From NCBI GenBank assembly GCA_016618085.1, contig JABLTG010000049.1, positions 45,193 through 109,192 of the forward strand: a stretch of DNA of 64,000 nucleotides, written 5' to 3'. This DNA is from Neovahlkampfia damariscottae (lineage: Eukaryota; Heterolobosea; Selenaionea; Neovahlkampfiida; Neovahlkampfiidae). Each line of letters starts with the position of its first letter. The stretch's first letter is position 1. The position numbers and the translations under genes are program-made. This document shows, in pieces, positions 33,506-43,912 of the stretch. The notes under the pieces are model-generated. The model saw only the letters and a list, made by a program, of their open reading frames with translations. It was not told the origin of the DNA and did not search any database.

Positions 33506-35752
33506 ATGACTGAAGAAATAACAAATCCAAATGAAGCGAAATCAAATGAAATCAATTATGAAATACTGTATCAGAATTTACTTGAATCTCAAACTCAACG
33601 ATACATTATCGATAATAGTATTCTCTTTTCGCCTCCACAGTTCAGTAATATACCTGAAGACTTTAAAATTTTGTATAAATCATTGAATTATTACAACTCT
33701 TTTGAAATAAACCAACATTTTTACGAAAATGTTTTACAAGCTTTAGAATACGTTACAAAGGTATTTCTTGAATGAAAATGACTAATAAAAAAGAAAAATC
33801 TTGGAAATGTTGATTACTCTGTATATTGGATAAATATTTTATCACTTTTTATAAACGTCTATCAGAAAGAAGACTCAAAAATTTCGGAAATTTTTAAAGT
33901 CACTCCAAAGACAATGATACAAGACCAATTCCAAGAATTAATGAATATATTAGAAAAAGATGACTATGAACTATTATTTTATTTCAGTCAACAATTTTCA
34001 TCACTTGCAGATAAAGACGAGTTTTTAGAATCTATTACAACTATTTTTCAAATGAAGAGTGAAGCAGATTTGATTAATTTATTTCAAAAATCAATTGAAC
34101 AAGAAGTGAATGAATGTTATGAAGCATCTACATTATTTCGTTCAAATGCTACTGCTTCAAAATTGATGAAGTTTTATTCACAAAATATTTCACTTTCATA
34201 CATAAAAAGAGTAGCTGGTGAAATTGTTGAAGAAATTATTAAAACACCTGAAAAATTTCAATTAGACGAAAAGAAATTGAAAAATGGGCAAAACATTGAA
34301 ACTAATATCAAAAATATTACTGAATTAGTTGAAAAGTTTATCAAAAATTTTGAAGAATCTATTCCATTTGTACCACACACATGGAGAAGATACTGTAAAT
34401 TTTTATTTGATTCCATTGGTAAAAAATTCACATCTGTCAATGAAAATGATATTTTTGAACCAAAACATTATGCAATTGGAGGTTTTATTATTTTAAGAGT
34501 TTTAAATCCTGCTATTGTATCACCTCAATCTTTTGGTTTGACAGATGAAAAACCATCAACTGAATCAAGAAAATTCTTGATTGATTTTTCAAGAATTTTA
34601 CAAAATTTTTCAAATGGAATGTTGGATACTCACAAAGATAAACATTTAATACCATTCAAAGATAAAGGTGAAAAATGGATTTTAAAATTGAAAGAAATCT
34701 TTATTGAGTTATCAATGGAATCAAAAGAGTACATTAACGTTACTTATGATCCAACAGATAATTTAGATTCTTCTTTTTGGATGATTTATAAAGTGTTAGT
34801 GAAAAACTTAGAAGAAGTAAAAGAAGAAACAAAAAATAAGGAAAATCTTTCAATAGGAAAGAAATTAGAACATCTTTCAACAATTTTAAGTGACATAAAA
34901 CAAAAAAAATATCCACCTGATTTTATGCCACTTTTTATTTCAAAAAAAGAAAATAATTCATCAAAAGAACAAGCAATTCAACAATTCTCTTTAAAATGTT
35001 ATAATTTATTAACTCTTTCTTATTCCAGTCTCATTGAACAAGTTTTTGAAAAAATTACAAAAATTCTTGAATATACTTTATTCAATATTGATTATGATAA
35101 CCCAGTAATCACACCATTCAAAAGAATCAATCCTTTTGAATTTAAAACAAGAACTGATTTTGGTCTTTCTTTATTGGATTCTTTAAAAGAGAATTTTGAA
35201 AAGAATGCACTAAACAAACAAATTCAAAACCACTTTTTTGAATCTTTAATCATCAAATTAGATGCTTATATTTCAAATATATTCTTCAAAATTCCAGAAC
35301 ATGCTAAAAGAGCTGTCGAAATCAAAGTTGGAATGGCTCATTTCGAAAATTGGTATCAAACAGAAAAAATTAAAGTTAATGATGAAAATGGTCAAAGTAT
35401 CATTTTTAAACATACAAGAGAAATAATCAATGTCTGTATTGTTGCACAGGTTGAATTAGTGACAGATCAAGTGTTTAGACAAACAATCTGTCCAAATTTA
35501 ACAATTAATCAAATTGAAATTTTGTTGAAGAATTTGATTGTTTCATTTAAAAAAGTGATTAAAGATGACGACTTAAATGATGCTTATATTAAGAAATCAA
35601 TTCATCTTCATCGGAGAACTTGTTTGGAAACTGGAAAGATTATCAAATCACCTGTGTTTGATTTATTGATCTCAGATGAAACAATGAAAGAAATTAAAGA
35701 AATCAAAATTCCTCAAAGATTTCAAATTAATGAATTGAATTTCTTGAAATAA
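33506..35752 (+). CDS. RasGAP-domain protein
   Basis: Two exons (33506-33760 and 33794-35752), 33-nt intron, 737 aa in exact phase. The GAP domain spans ~120-400. An arginine-finger region (ASTLFRSNATASKLMKFY) comes first, then VPHTWRRYCKFLFDSIG and the FLR-type signature GGFIILRVLNPAIVSPQ. The C-terminal ~330 residues are helical without a domain I can name; the length and GAP type are nearest IQGAP-like pro-oteins, but IQ motifs and a calponin domain are absent. It would speed GTP hydrolysis on a Ras-like GTPase, opposite to the RasGEF at 7699-9192. A TATTGGTTCCAATGG element lies near 33421. Confidence 0.88.
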
Positions 35753-35868
35753 ATTATTTTAGTTCTTTTCAAAAAAACCATTTTCTTTTCACACTCATTC
35801 ATTTCTTCATCTATCATTTTCAAAATGCAAACAATCAGACCTGAATGATGAAAATATATATCAAGAAA

Positions 35869-35950
35869 TCGGGTGTGGTATAGTGGTAGAATTCAAGACT
35901 GTCATATTAACAGTACTCTTGCGACCCGGGTTCAATTCCCGGCACTCGAG
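35869..35950 (+). tRNA. tRNA-Asp (anticodon GTC) with an 11-nt intron
   Basis: The acceptor stem pairs TCGGGTG (35869) with CACTCGA (ending 35949, one G-T wobble); the discriminator is G35950. A box A-like TGGTATAGTGG and a box B GGTTCAATTCC are present. The T arm is CCGGG-TTCAATT-CCCGG. The anticodon stem CAAGA/TCTTG encloses 18 nt. Removing 35905-35915 (TATTAACAGTA) after position 37 leaves a normal 7-nt loop CTGTCAC with anticodon GTC at 35901-35903. ACTGT and ACAGT around the splice sites can pair, as expected for tRNA endonuclease recognition. G73 fits Asp. A TTTTT run at about 35957 is the Pol III terminator. Confidence 0.93.
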
Positions 35951-36063
35951 ACCGAAATTTTTGGTTCTTTTTTGAAAGAAATCTCATTGTGCAACAAATG
36001 TTTCAAAGAAAGAATTTTATTAATTTATTGTTTATTTGTGAAGAACAATGATCCAATCAGATT

Positions 36064-36603
36064 ATGATGGAAAATGATTTGCTCAAAACACATTCAAAAT
36101 CACTTCCTGATTTATTGATCATAGAAAATCCGAATATTGAATCCAGAAAAGGTTCATTAACACCAAATGTATCAATAGACAAGTTTCAATATAAAAATTG
36201 GAATTTTCCTTTGACTTTACCGCCCATTTTCAAAGAAAAAATAACAAAACTTCAAATTATCGAATGTATCATAAAAAAACATGTTGGATATAAAATTAAA
36301 ATCACTTGTGAAAATGATTTAAATTGGGAAATTATCAGGAGGTATCAGTAACAACAAAAATAAACTTACTTTTGGATAAATAGATACAGAGAATTTCGTC
36401 AATTACACATAAACATAAAATCAGTCTACAAAGGAAAACTACCAACTTTTCCAGAAAAGAATTTTTTTTCGAATATGTCACAAAAAAATATACAAGAAAG
36501 ATTCATAAGGTTGAATAGATATTTAAATTTTTTATCAAAGCAACCAAAATTATTGAATTTGAATTGTGTCAGATTCTTTTTAATGAAACAAGAAATTGTT
36601 TAA
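36064..36603 (+). CDS. Small PX-domain protein
   Basis: Two exons (36064-36347 and 36390-36603), 42-nt intron, 165 aa in exact phase. After a polar N-terminus (SLPDLLIIENPNIESRKG) the rest is one PX domain. It contains IIKKHVGYKIKITCEN, the split WEIIRRYQEFRQLH with the lipid-contacting RxxxF-type motif, LPTFPEKNFF, and a closing helix FIRLNRYLNFL. PX domains bind phosphoinositides, usually PI3P on endosomes. Nothing else is attached, so it may act as an adaptor. The CCAAT box (GATCCAATCAG) ends a few nt before the ATG. The convergent headpiece gene stops 9 bp away. Confidence 0.82.
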
Positions 36604-36612
36604 AATTTTTAT

Positions 36613-37857
36613 TTACCATAAATTTGCATCTTGTTTTTTCTTTTTCTTTCTCCATTCTGCTAATCCTTCAAATTGTTTTTTTGACATTTTGAAAACTGTG
36701 TTAAATTCTTCATCTGATAAATAAATTTCTTTTTTTGCCAAATCAATGTCGAATGGATATTTTTTATCACATAAATCTTTGTATGAAATAAATTTACCAT
36801 CTGAAGAAGTTGAAGGAGTTGTTGATGTTTTGGTTGTTGGCGCAGGTGAATTTTTTGTAGGAGTTGTTGTTTTAGTTGGAGTTGTTGTTTTTGTAGGTGC
36901 AGGTTTTGCTGTAGTTGTAGTGGTTGTTTTTGTAGGTGTAACTGTTTTAGTAGGAGTTGTTGTTGTTTTAGTTGGTGTTGGCTTTGAAGTGGTAGCAGTT
37001 GATTTTGGAGTAGTCGTAACCGGTTTTGAGGTGGTTTTTGAATCTTGTTTTTTCAATTCATCTTCTTTCTTTTTAATATCGTCTTCTTTTTTCTTCAATT
37101 CCACTTCTTTTTTGTTTGCTTGTTCTTGTTGGTTTGTTAATTCATCTTCTCTTTTTTTTAAATTTTTTTCTTTGTCAACTAAATCTAATTCTCTTTTTTT
37201 TAAATCTTCTTCTTTCTTTTGTGCATCTTGTTGTTGCTTTTGTAAGTCTTGTTCTTGTTTTTTTATTGTTTCTTTTGTTGTGTTAAAATCTGATTCTTGT
37301 TGTTGTAACGCTTCTTCTTTTTGTTTTAATTCAGATTCCCTTTTTTCTAAATCTTTTTTTTGTTCATTTGAATTATCTACTTCTTTTGTTTCAGGTTCTT
37401 TTTTTTGATTTTCTTTTAAATCAGATAACTCTTTTTCTTTTTCTTCAAGTTTTGTTTTTAAAATATTCAAAGCAGTTTCATCAACTTTAACAGTTTCTTG
37501 TGGTTTAAAATCTTTTAAAGTTGCAATTTCTTTTTTCATTTCTTCAATAATTAAACTCATTTCTGTGTGAATTTTTGGATCAACTTCTGCTGTTGAAGAA
37601 TTATTTTTTAAGCTTTCAACTTCATTTTTTAATCCTGATAAAATAGAATCTAACTCATCTTTTAAATCATCACTAACATCACTTGAATCAAAATTTCCAC
37701 CACCATTTTTTTTAAAAGCATCAGTTTCTGTTTTTAATTCTTGAACAATGCTTTGTAACTCTTGTTGAATTGAATCATCGACATCAGGAACTCCTTTTGC
37801 TAATTCATCTTTAAATCCTTGGATAATTTCTTCAAGTTCTTCTCTAATACCGCTCAT
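36613..37857 (-). CDS. Coiled-coil protein with C-terminal villin headpiece
   Basis: Single exon, 414 aa. Residues 1-130 hold three repeats of an E-L-x-x-I-x-x-[LF]-K-x-E-[LVI] unit (ELEEIIQGFKDEL, ELQSIVQELKTE, ELDSILSGLKNEV). A Gln/Lys/Glu coiled coil follows at ~130-275, then a Thr/Pro/Lys-rich low-complexity segment at ~275-345 (TPTKTTTTPTKTV). Residues ~360-410 form a villin headpiece (YPFDIDLAKKEIYLSDEEF, then MSKKQFEGLAEWRKKKKK), an F-actin-binding module. There are no gelsolin repeats, unlike villin, so it is likely an actin crosslinker or adaptor (inference). A CATTGGATAA box lies about 37 nt upstream. Confidence 0.82.
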   Translation of the reverse strand: MSGIREELEEIIQGFKDELAKGVPDVDDSIQQELQSIVQELKTETDAFKKNGGGNFDSSDVSDDLKDELDSILSGLKNEVESLKNNSSTAEVDPKIHTEMSLIIEEMKKEIATLKDFKPQETVKVDETALNILKTKLEEKEKELSDLKENQKKEPETKEVDNSNEQKKDLEKRESELKQKEEALQQQESDFNTTKETIKKQEQDLQKQQQDAQKKEEDLKKRELDLVDKEKNLKKREDELTNQQEQANKKEVELKKKEDDIKKKEDELKKQDSKTTSKPVTTTPKSTATTSKPTPTKTTTTPTKTVTPTKTTTTTTAKPAPTKTTTPTKTTTPTKNSPAPTTKTSTTPSTSSDGKFISYKDLCDKKYPFDIDLAKKEIYLSDEEFNTVFKMSKKQFEGLAEWRKKKKKQDANLW

Positions 37858-37924
37858 TCAAAAAATGTCAACTTTTTTGACAGGAATTGATTTCATTGGA
37901 TAATTTAAAATTAACGTAAAATTT

Positions 37925-39160
37925 TTATTCTTGATGTTCATGTTCAACTCTTCTATGTGAAGGTACAAATTCATAGGATGGATACATTGAAATGAAAAAA
38001 AGATAAACTACAAAAAAAATTGTTCCAAAAAAACCACGAGGTTCTGAAGAAAGTGATTCTGTTGGTAAATTTTCAGAATTTCTTTCCTCATTTTCTTGTT
38101 GTTCATTTTGTTCATTTTCTTGTTGTTCATTTTGACGTTCTTGTCTTTCTCTTTGACGTTGTAAATCTTGTTGTTGTCTGAAGTATCTTTGTTGTTCTTG
38201 GTAATCACGAATTTCTCTTTGTTCTTCATTTTCATAAAAGAATAATTGATAAACACTATGATGGTAAAGTTTCAGATTAAAATTTTGATTCTTACATGTT
38301 TAAAGTCATGAAACCCATAAAAAAATAAAACCATTTTTGAAGGCCTTGTCCTGAAGTAAAAATCAAAGCAAGGATAGCAAGTTTGAACATTTGTGTCTGT
38401 AATTTGTTAAATATTATTTTTTTTACTATAAAATCCCAAATTTGAGGTCCAATTGTAATTTCAAAAATAGTTGTTCTTCCATTCTGATTTTGTCCATTTT
38501 GCTCTTGACCTTGTGGTTGATTTGTTTGTGTATTTTGTACATTTGTATTAAAAGTTTGTTGTTGTTGCATTATTTGCTGTTGAAGTGCATTTAGTTGTCT
38601 ATGAATTTCCAATTGAGCTTCTACAGGTAATTGTTGAAAACCAGGTGAAAAAGGACTCAAAGGAGTGGAATTAGGAGTTGGAGAGAATGAAAAATTAGTC
38701 ATTGGTGAATTCATCATTGGTGAATTTTCTTGAAAAGTTCTTCTTTGTGCTGTTTGTGGTGTTTGAGGTAACTGTGAAAATTAAAATTTTTTTTTTATAT
38801 ATTTACCTCATTCTGAGGTCTTGTAGGTGTTGTACTTTTTGATTTATCAACAACAGGTTTTTCAACTATTTTTTCAGTTGGTTTTCCTAGTAAATGAATA
38901 GTTTGCATTTCCGTTGTATCATAAAGTTGAAATAAATCTTTGAATGAATCACCAGGTTTAAGAAACTTTCCACCATAAATTAATTTTGGAGTTTCTCCTA
39001 ATTGATTTTTTTCTGGATATTCATCACGTAATTTTTGAATTAAATCAGAAACTTTTGACTTTGATGAAATTTCAGTTGAATATTTGATTTGTTGATGATA
39101 AGTATTTCTGATTGTGATTTTAACTAAATCATGTTTTATTTCAGTTTGGTTGTTTTTCAT
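37925..39160 (-). CDS. HERPUD1: HERP-like ubiquitin-like membrane protein
   Basis: Three exons (39160-38807, 38771-38296, 38255-37925), introns 35 and 40 nt, give 386 aa in exact phase, close to the length of human HERP. The N-terminal ubiquitin-like domain (KVSDLIQKLRDEYPEKNQ, LIYGGKFLKPGDSF) is followed by a Pro/Gln/Asn-rich linker. Hydrophobic segments come next (LAILALIFTSGQGLQKWFYF and FFGTIFFVVYLFFISMY), with an intervening Gln/Arg/Glu repeat. HERP is an ER-membrane partner of the Hrd1 retrotranslocation complex in ERAD. The start was set by the CCAAT box (AACCAATCAAT near 39200) and the UBL boundary; in-frame codons continue upstream. Confidence 0.82.
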
Positions 39161-39261
39161 CTCGGAGTTTTCGTTTGATGAGTTGTTCAAAATTGATTGG
39201 TTTAAAAAATCTAAAAATAATATCGGTTCAAATAAATTGAAATTGAATTTATTTTTCAATT

Positions 39262-40285
39262 TTAAAATCCATATTTTTTCAACCATTCAGAAATTTGATC
39301 AAAAGCTACTATCATAATTCCACCACCTGGTCCTAAACGATAAAGTCTGGCAGCATATCCTTTATATAAAGCTCTGATACCTTCTTCTTTGAAAACAGTT
39401 CCAATAGAAGGAATTGACCAAACATATTTTGGATTTTCTTTTCCAATTTGATTTTGAATTCTTGACTTAACAACATCAAAAGGTGTATTTGTTGTAGTTG
39501 CAATGGTTCCAGCAATTGATCCAGAAATGAATTTTTTTGTTAATTCTTCTGATTTTGAGTTTGCAGGTCCTGCTAAATTTTTGACAAATGGAATTAAAGC
39601 AAAATAAGTTCCATTCCACATTGCATTTCTAAAAAGTTGTGCTTCAAATCCTTTGTATAATGTTAAAATTCCTTCATTTTTTCCAATTTGAACTACTGCA
39701 TCCATTGTGTTTTTGTATAATTTGAGATTATCTTTACTTTGCATTCTAACTTTGACAACTTCAAATGGGCAATTTACAAATGTTTCTGTAGCTCCTGCCA
39801 TAGCTCCTGCAGCTCCAGATCCGACAAATGTAATTGCTCCTTCTTTACTTGTGAAAATTGGTTTATAAATTTCCTTTCAAAAAATGTTAAAAGAAAATAT
39901 CGTTTTTTTCTCACGTTACAAGTGAATTTCATAGCTTATAAAATTAAAAATCACAAAACCTACCTCTTTTTGGAGCTTCTGCTAAAATTGGAGAAGTAAT
40001 TCCTACAAGAAAAATCAACATTTAAATATCAGTTTTACCTCTGTATAATTTTGTAAAACCTTCTTCTTTAACAATATTTCCTAAAGTTTGAAATACACCA
40101 AGAGATTTAGTTGTTGACAATTGAGTTCTTTTTTTTTTAAAATAAAATTCAAATGAATACCTTGTTTTCACAACATCAAGAGGATACATACATAAAACTT
40201 CTATGATTCCAGCACTACCACCTGCAATAACAGATTTCATAACGTCTTTCATTGTCAGACCTGAGGATTGATGTTTTTCGCTCAT
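39262..40285 (-). CDS. SLC25A21: Mitochondrial 2-oxodicarboxylate carrier (SLC25A21/ODC-like)
   Basis: Five exons (40285-40161, 40127-40039, 40002-39964, 39934-39915, 39873-39262), introns 33, 36, 29 and 41 nt, give 294 aa in exact phase. The fourth exon is a 20-nt microexon; it restores the family sequence APKRAMKFTCNEIYKP. Three carrier signatures are present: YPLDVVKTR, CPFEVVKVR and TPFDVVKSR. The ILAEAPKR stretch and LYRLGPGGGIM match the 2-oxodicarboxylate carrier group, which exchanges 2-oxoadipate for 2-oxoglutarate across the inner membrane. This supplies the substrate of the DHTKD1-like enzyme at 14083-17052. A CCAAT box lies about 35 nt upstream. Confidence 0.92.
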
Positions 40286-40471
40286 TTTTTTACTTTCTGC
40301 TTTGGGTCAAAATTTGAAATGATTGGTTGAATTTCCCTCAAAAAAAAAAACGTTTGCAAAAACATCAACCGAAAATTTTCATTCTTTAATAATAAAACGG
40401 GAACTTTTTTTTTTTAACTGATAAAGGTTCATTCAAACCTTTCAACTATAATTCCAAATTATTAGTTGAAC

Positions 40472-40800
40472 TCAGAGCCAATGAAACCGTTTTGTAGCAA
40501 AAGTACAATCCCAACCACCTTTGGATTCATCAACCGCTTTATCTATGAGTTGACGCAAATCTAAAGTTGGAGAGTTCTTTAAATTGGTATACAGTTTTTG
40601 GATTTCTATGAAAATTTCATTATACGTTTTAACATTCTCATATTTATTATTATAAATATTTGAAAATAAAACTTTGTTCACATCTCCAATTTTTGATCTG
40701 TTGAAATTGTACGTTGAAATTGATCAATTTCGTTGATACAATCATTTTTGGTAAAACAGTTGCGGAGTTTCTTGATAAAAAGTGGAGTTATATTTCCAAA
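40472..40800 (-). pseudogene. Gene fragment with a frameshift
   Basis: On the minus strand an open frame (ITPLFIKKLRNCFTKNDC, then EIDQFQRTISTDQ) stops at about 40679. The next frame continues from DVNKVLFSNIYNN to WDCTFATKRFHWL, ending at 40472. One indel near 40681 would join them. No ATG with a CCAAT box precedes it, and a TGA lies just upstream. It overlaps a second fragment on the plus strand. I see no known domain; this is probably a decayed 3' end. Confidence 0.45.
40716..40731. repeat. 16-bp perfect palindrome
   Basis: GAAATTGATCAATTTC is its own reverse complement. It lies in the middle of the fragment region 40286-41341, between the two opposing pseudogene fragments. It could be a dimer-binding site or chance in AT-rich DNA. 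Confidence 0.5.
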
Positions 40801-41232
40801 TTTGATTCAGAAGCAAGTAGAAGTTTTCTATTTGGATATCATGAAAATGAATAACTCAGAGTCACGATAACATTTCAAGAAAGCGAAAATAAAGTTACTG
40901 GCGAAATTAGATTTCGGAATATAAATCGATCTTATGATTTATTAGCTATGTTTTCTGGAGATGTAAAACAATATGGAGAAAATATTTTGGGAAATTCTGT
41001 CTCTGATGATATACCATTTGTTTCAGAAATGTGGGAAGAAATTAATGACAAAAACTATATTTCCAAGACATTAAATGAATTGGTTGACAAGGAATATATT
41101 AAATCGATAAAAATTCAAAAATCAAGTATAAAAGATACTGAAGATTTCGGAGAATGGAAAAAATTCTTGGACAGTTTAAAAATATCCAATGATTATATTG
41201 ATAATTTCTTGGATGAAGATTTGAAACCTTAG
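40733..41232 (+). pseudogene. Gene fragment with an in-frame stop
   Basis: A plus-strand frame reads VDTIIFGKTVAEFLDKKW to FLFGYHENE, meets TAA near 40854, then continues with LRVTITFQESENKVTGEI through to EDLKP and a stop at 41232. The largest clean part (40948-41232, 94 aa) starts at MFSGDVKQYG. The protein is charged and helical, with no recognised domain. No intron removes the stop. The surrounding 40286-41341 interval has no intact gene. A 15-bp direct repeat (TGAATTCATAATTTT) occurs at 41259 and 41276. Confidence 0.5.
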
Positions 41233-41341
41233 TGAAAGATTATTTTTATGGTTGATATTGAATTCATAATTTTAATGAATTCATAATTTTTTTACCATTA
41301 GTAACCCAATCAAAAATATTTCCGTTACTCAATTTGTGGGC

Positions 41342-43270
41342 ATGTTTCGAAGCTCTGTGGGTGAGTCGGATATTTTTTTTCCTGCGCAAGATAAATCAGA
41401 GGTTTATGATTTACCACAAAAACCAGAACCTGAAAGAACTACCGAAACTTATGTTTCTTACTTTTCAAGTTTTTATTTTTTTTTTTAACACTTCACAGTT
41501 TTTAAAGAACCGAAACTGAGGGAAGCATTTCATCAGTATTTAATTAAAGAACAAAGTTCTGAAAATCTTGACTTCATAGAAGCTGTAGAAAATTATCAAA
41601 CAACCAAAACAACAACTGAAGAAATGATCAGTGGATTAAAAGAGATTCATGAGACATTCATCAAACCAGGTTCAGATAAAGAAATCAATATAACTTCTTC
41701 ACTACGAAAAAAATTTCTAAAAAAGATTTCAGCTCAACTAAAAGAAGAAAAAGAATGGATTTTAGACCAACCATATTACGAAGTTTTTTGTAAGCCAGTC
41801 AACATTAATTAACATGATTTAATAGTAAAAATAAGAGAAGTTATCAATGGTATTTTGATATTTGACACGTTTCCAAGGTTTTTGAAATCTGAGACAAGTG
41901 TTAATATTTTGCAAGAGTTCACAACAGATACTAGAATATTTTATCCAGTCCAATCAAAAATTTTGAACTTTAATAATTATAATTTTTTGAAGTGTGAAAT
42001 TACAGAAACAGATTTAGAATTCATGAATATATTAACAAAAGAGTTACAAGATTTTCATGAAATTCCTCAAAAAATCAAATTGAAAATTGTACAATACTCA
42101 GTAGCCAACAAATTAGACATTGTAAGAAGCAAAAACATTAATTTTTATTCTATTGAAAAGATATACCATATTCAATGTGAATACAAACTACAAAGTTGGA
42201 TAATAAAAAAAAATGAACAAAATTTTGAGCAACTTTATGAAAAAGTAAAATTAAAGAATTATCATTAACAAATTTTCTCTCAAGATCTTGGAAACCAAGA
42301 AATTGAAAATAAAACCTCATGAAAGTCGTTTATTCAATTATATCAACTCAGATTTCTTTGAAAAACAAATTGAAGAAATGGAAGAATTATTGAACAATTA
42401 TTTATCATTTGATGAAATTTTGGTTTGAATTTTTTATTAAATTTCAAATAGGAAATGAAATGTTTTCAAGAATTTCTTCAAGACAAAGACGAGCCTTCAA
42501 GCTTTGACATTCGTTCACTTTCTGATAAGAAAATTCAAATCTATTACACCAACGTCAATTTTCATCCAGGAAGTTTATTATTTGATTATATTGGTTGTTA
42601 CAAGATGTTTTTCAAATTACCTTGTTCATTTGATCAAACAATTTTTGCTTTCACAACTTGTAAAATTTTAGAAAAAATCCATCCTTCATTCAAAATCAAA
42701 AAAACATTTGAAATTTCAGAAAACAATTCATTTCAAACAGAAATTGATTTCTCAAAGAAAATACCTCAAAAATTTCATTTTTTGACAACTTTTCAATTTG
42801 ATTCATCATCCAATACTTTTTCAATAATTATTAAACCATTTACACCTAATTATCCATCAACTACTGATTATTTAGCATATTTTCATTTTGAATTGACAAA
42901 AAAAAGACAAGATTTGACTATTCTTCAATTGGTTTCTTATTTTCAAATGAAGGATAATGATATGAATTTGATTAAACGATATTCCCAAAAAATAGGTGAA
43001 TATTTGAATAATTCAATAAGTCATCATTTGAAAGATATTCCTGATGATTTCAATTTATCAAACTTTGCTTCTTCATTGGATGAAAAAACTGATATTGGTC
43101 ATAAATTATTATTAAAGTTGAATTTGATCAAACAAATCAAACAAAAAGCCCCAAAAAATATGAGACTTAGAAAAGGTGGATTTGTTGAACTTGAACAACT
43201 GTCCCCAGAAGAACAAAATCAAGAAGAAAAATTGACAACTAAAAAAGAGATCCAAGAAAAAGTGGAATGA
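41342..43270 (+). CDS. RGS protein with large C-terminal region
   Basis: Five exons (41342-41468, 41499-41789, 41826-42244, 42285-42422, 42452-43270), introns 30, 36, 40 and 29 nt, give 597 aa in exact phase. Intron donors include GTTTTT and GTTTGA. An RGS domain spans ~45-175 (LREAFHQYLIKEQSSENLDF, TSSLRKKFLKKISAQL, VINGILIFDTFPRFLKS). The C-terminal ~300 residues (KKIQIYYTNVNFHPGS, KFHFLTTFQFDSSSN) have an alternating-strand pattern that could be a START-like or other lipid-binding fold. I cannot confirm it. It is not one of the CxxC paralogues. A CCCAATCAAA box is about 30 nt upstream. Confidence 0.83.
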
Positions 43271-43409
43271 CAAAAATAAATGTTACACAAGTATTTGTGG
43301 ATTGAAAATTATCTCGGAGAATTTTTTTTTTTCCTAAAAAGATCGAATCAAAAACTATGAAAGTAATATCAAAAAAGAAACAAAAAAAAAAAATGAAAAA
43401 ATATTTGAT

Positions 43410-43733
43410 TTAATATTTTACTGATTGAGTGAAAGTTATATTTGTTCCATCAACTTCAAAGTTATAAATGAGAGTTCTACTATATTCATCATCCTCAGCA
43501 TCTATACATTTCACTGCATATTCATTTGGATTTGTTGTAGCTGAAACTTCTGATGCGCTTTCTACATCATCAACATGGTAATCTTCAGCGAGTTTTCCAG
43601 CAAAAAAACCAAATAATTTATTTTCATCAGATAAACCTTTGTGCATTGAAGCATCATAAGAATCTTTTGAATATGACAGTTTCTGGACAAATTTTGGATT
43701 AGCTTTATCAGTGAAAGTGTATTCTTTGTCCAT
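43410..43733 (-). CDS. Uncharacterised 107-aa protein
   Basis: Single exon, acidic, no signal or membrane segment. The C-terminal third alternates strands (EYSRTLIYNFEVDGTNITFT). It is divergent from the TDP2-like gene; the 179-bp spacer holds CCAAT elements in both orientations (AATTGGATG near 43759 and AACCAATGA near 43777, with AACCAATTA near 43873 for the other gene). The compact size and normal promoter suggest a real gene. No family recognised. Confidence 0.6.
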   Translation of the reverse strand: MDKEYTFTDKANPKFVQKLSYSKDSYDASMHKGLSDENKLFGFFAGKLAEDYHVDDVESASEVSATTNPNEYAVKCIDAEDDEYSRTLIYNFEVDGTNITFTQSVKY

Positions 43734-43912
43734 AACGGTGTTAATACAACAAGAAGTTTTAATTGGATGAAAAAATTAACCAATGATACAGAAACACTAT
43801 TTCGGTGACATCTTTATTTTTATTTTTTGTGATTTGATGGTTGGGGATTTTAAAAAAAAAAAAAAAAAAATTAACCAATTAGAAAACACTTTCCTCTTCA
43901 ACTTTGAAAAAC

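Noticed and set aside
35873-36067. 64-aa ORF
   Set aside because: It lies across the tRNA-Asp gene and has no coding character.
36746-37408. Val/Gly-rich 220-aa plus-strand ORF
   Set aside because: Antisense of the Thr/Pro/Lys stalk of the headpiece protein.
41259-41290. 15-bp direct repeat TGAATTCATAATTTT
   Set aside because: Only two copies in AT-rich spacer; too little to support a function.
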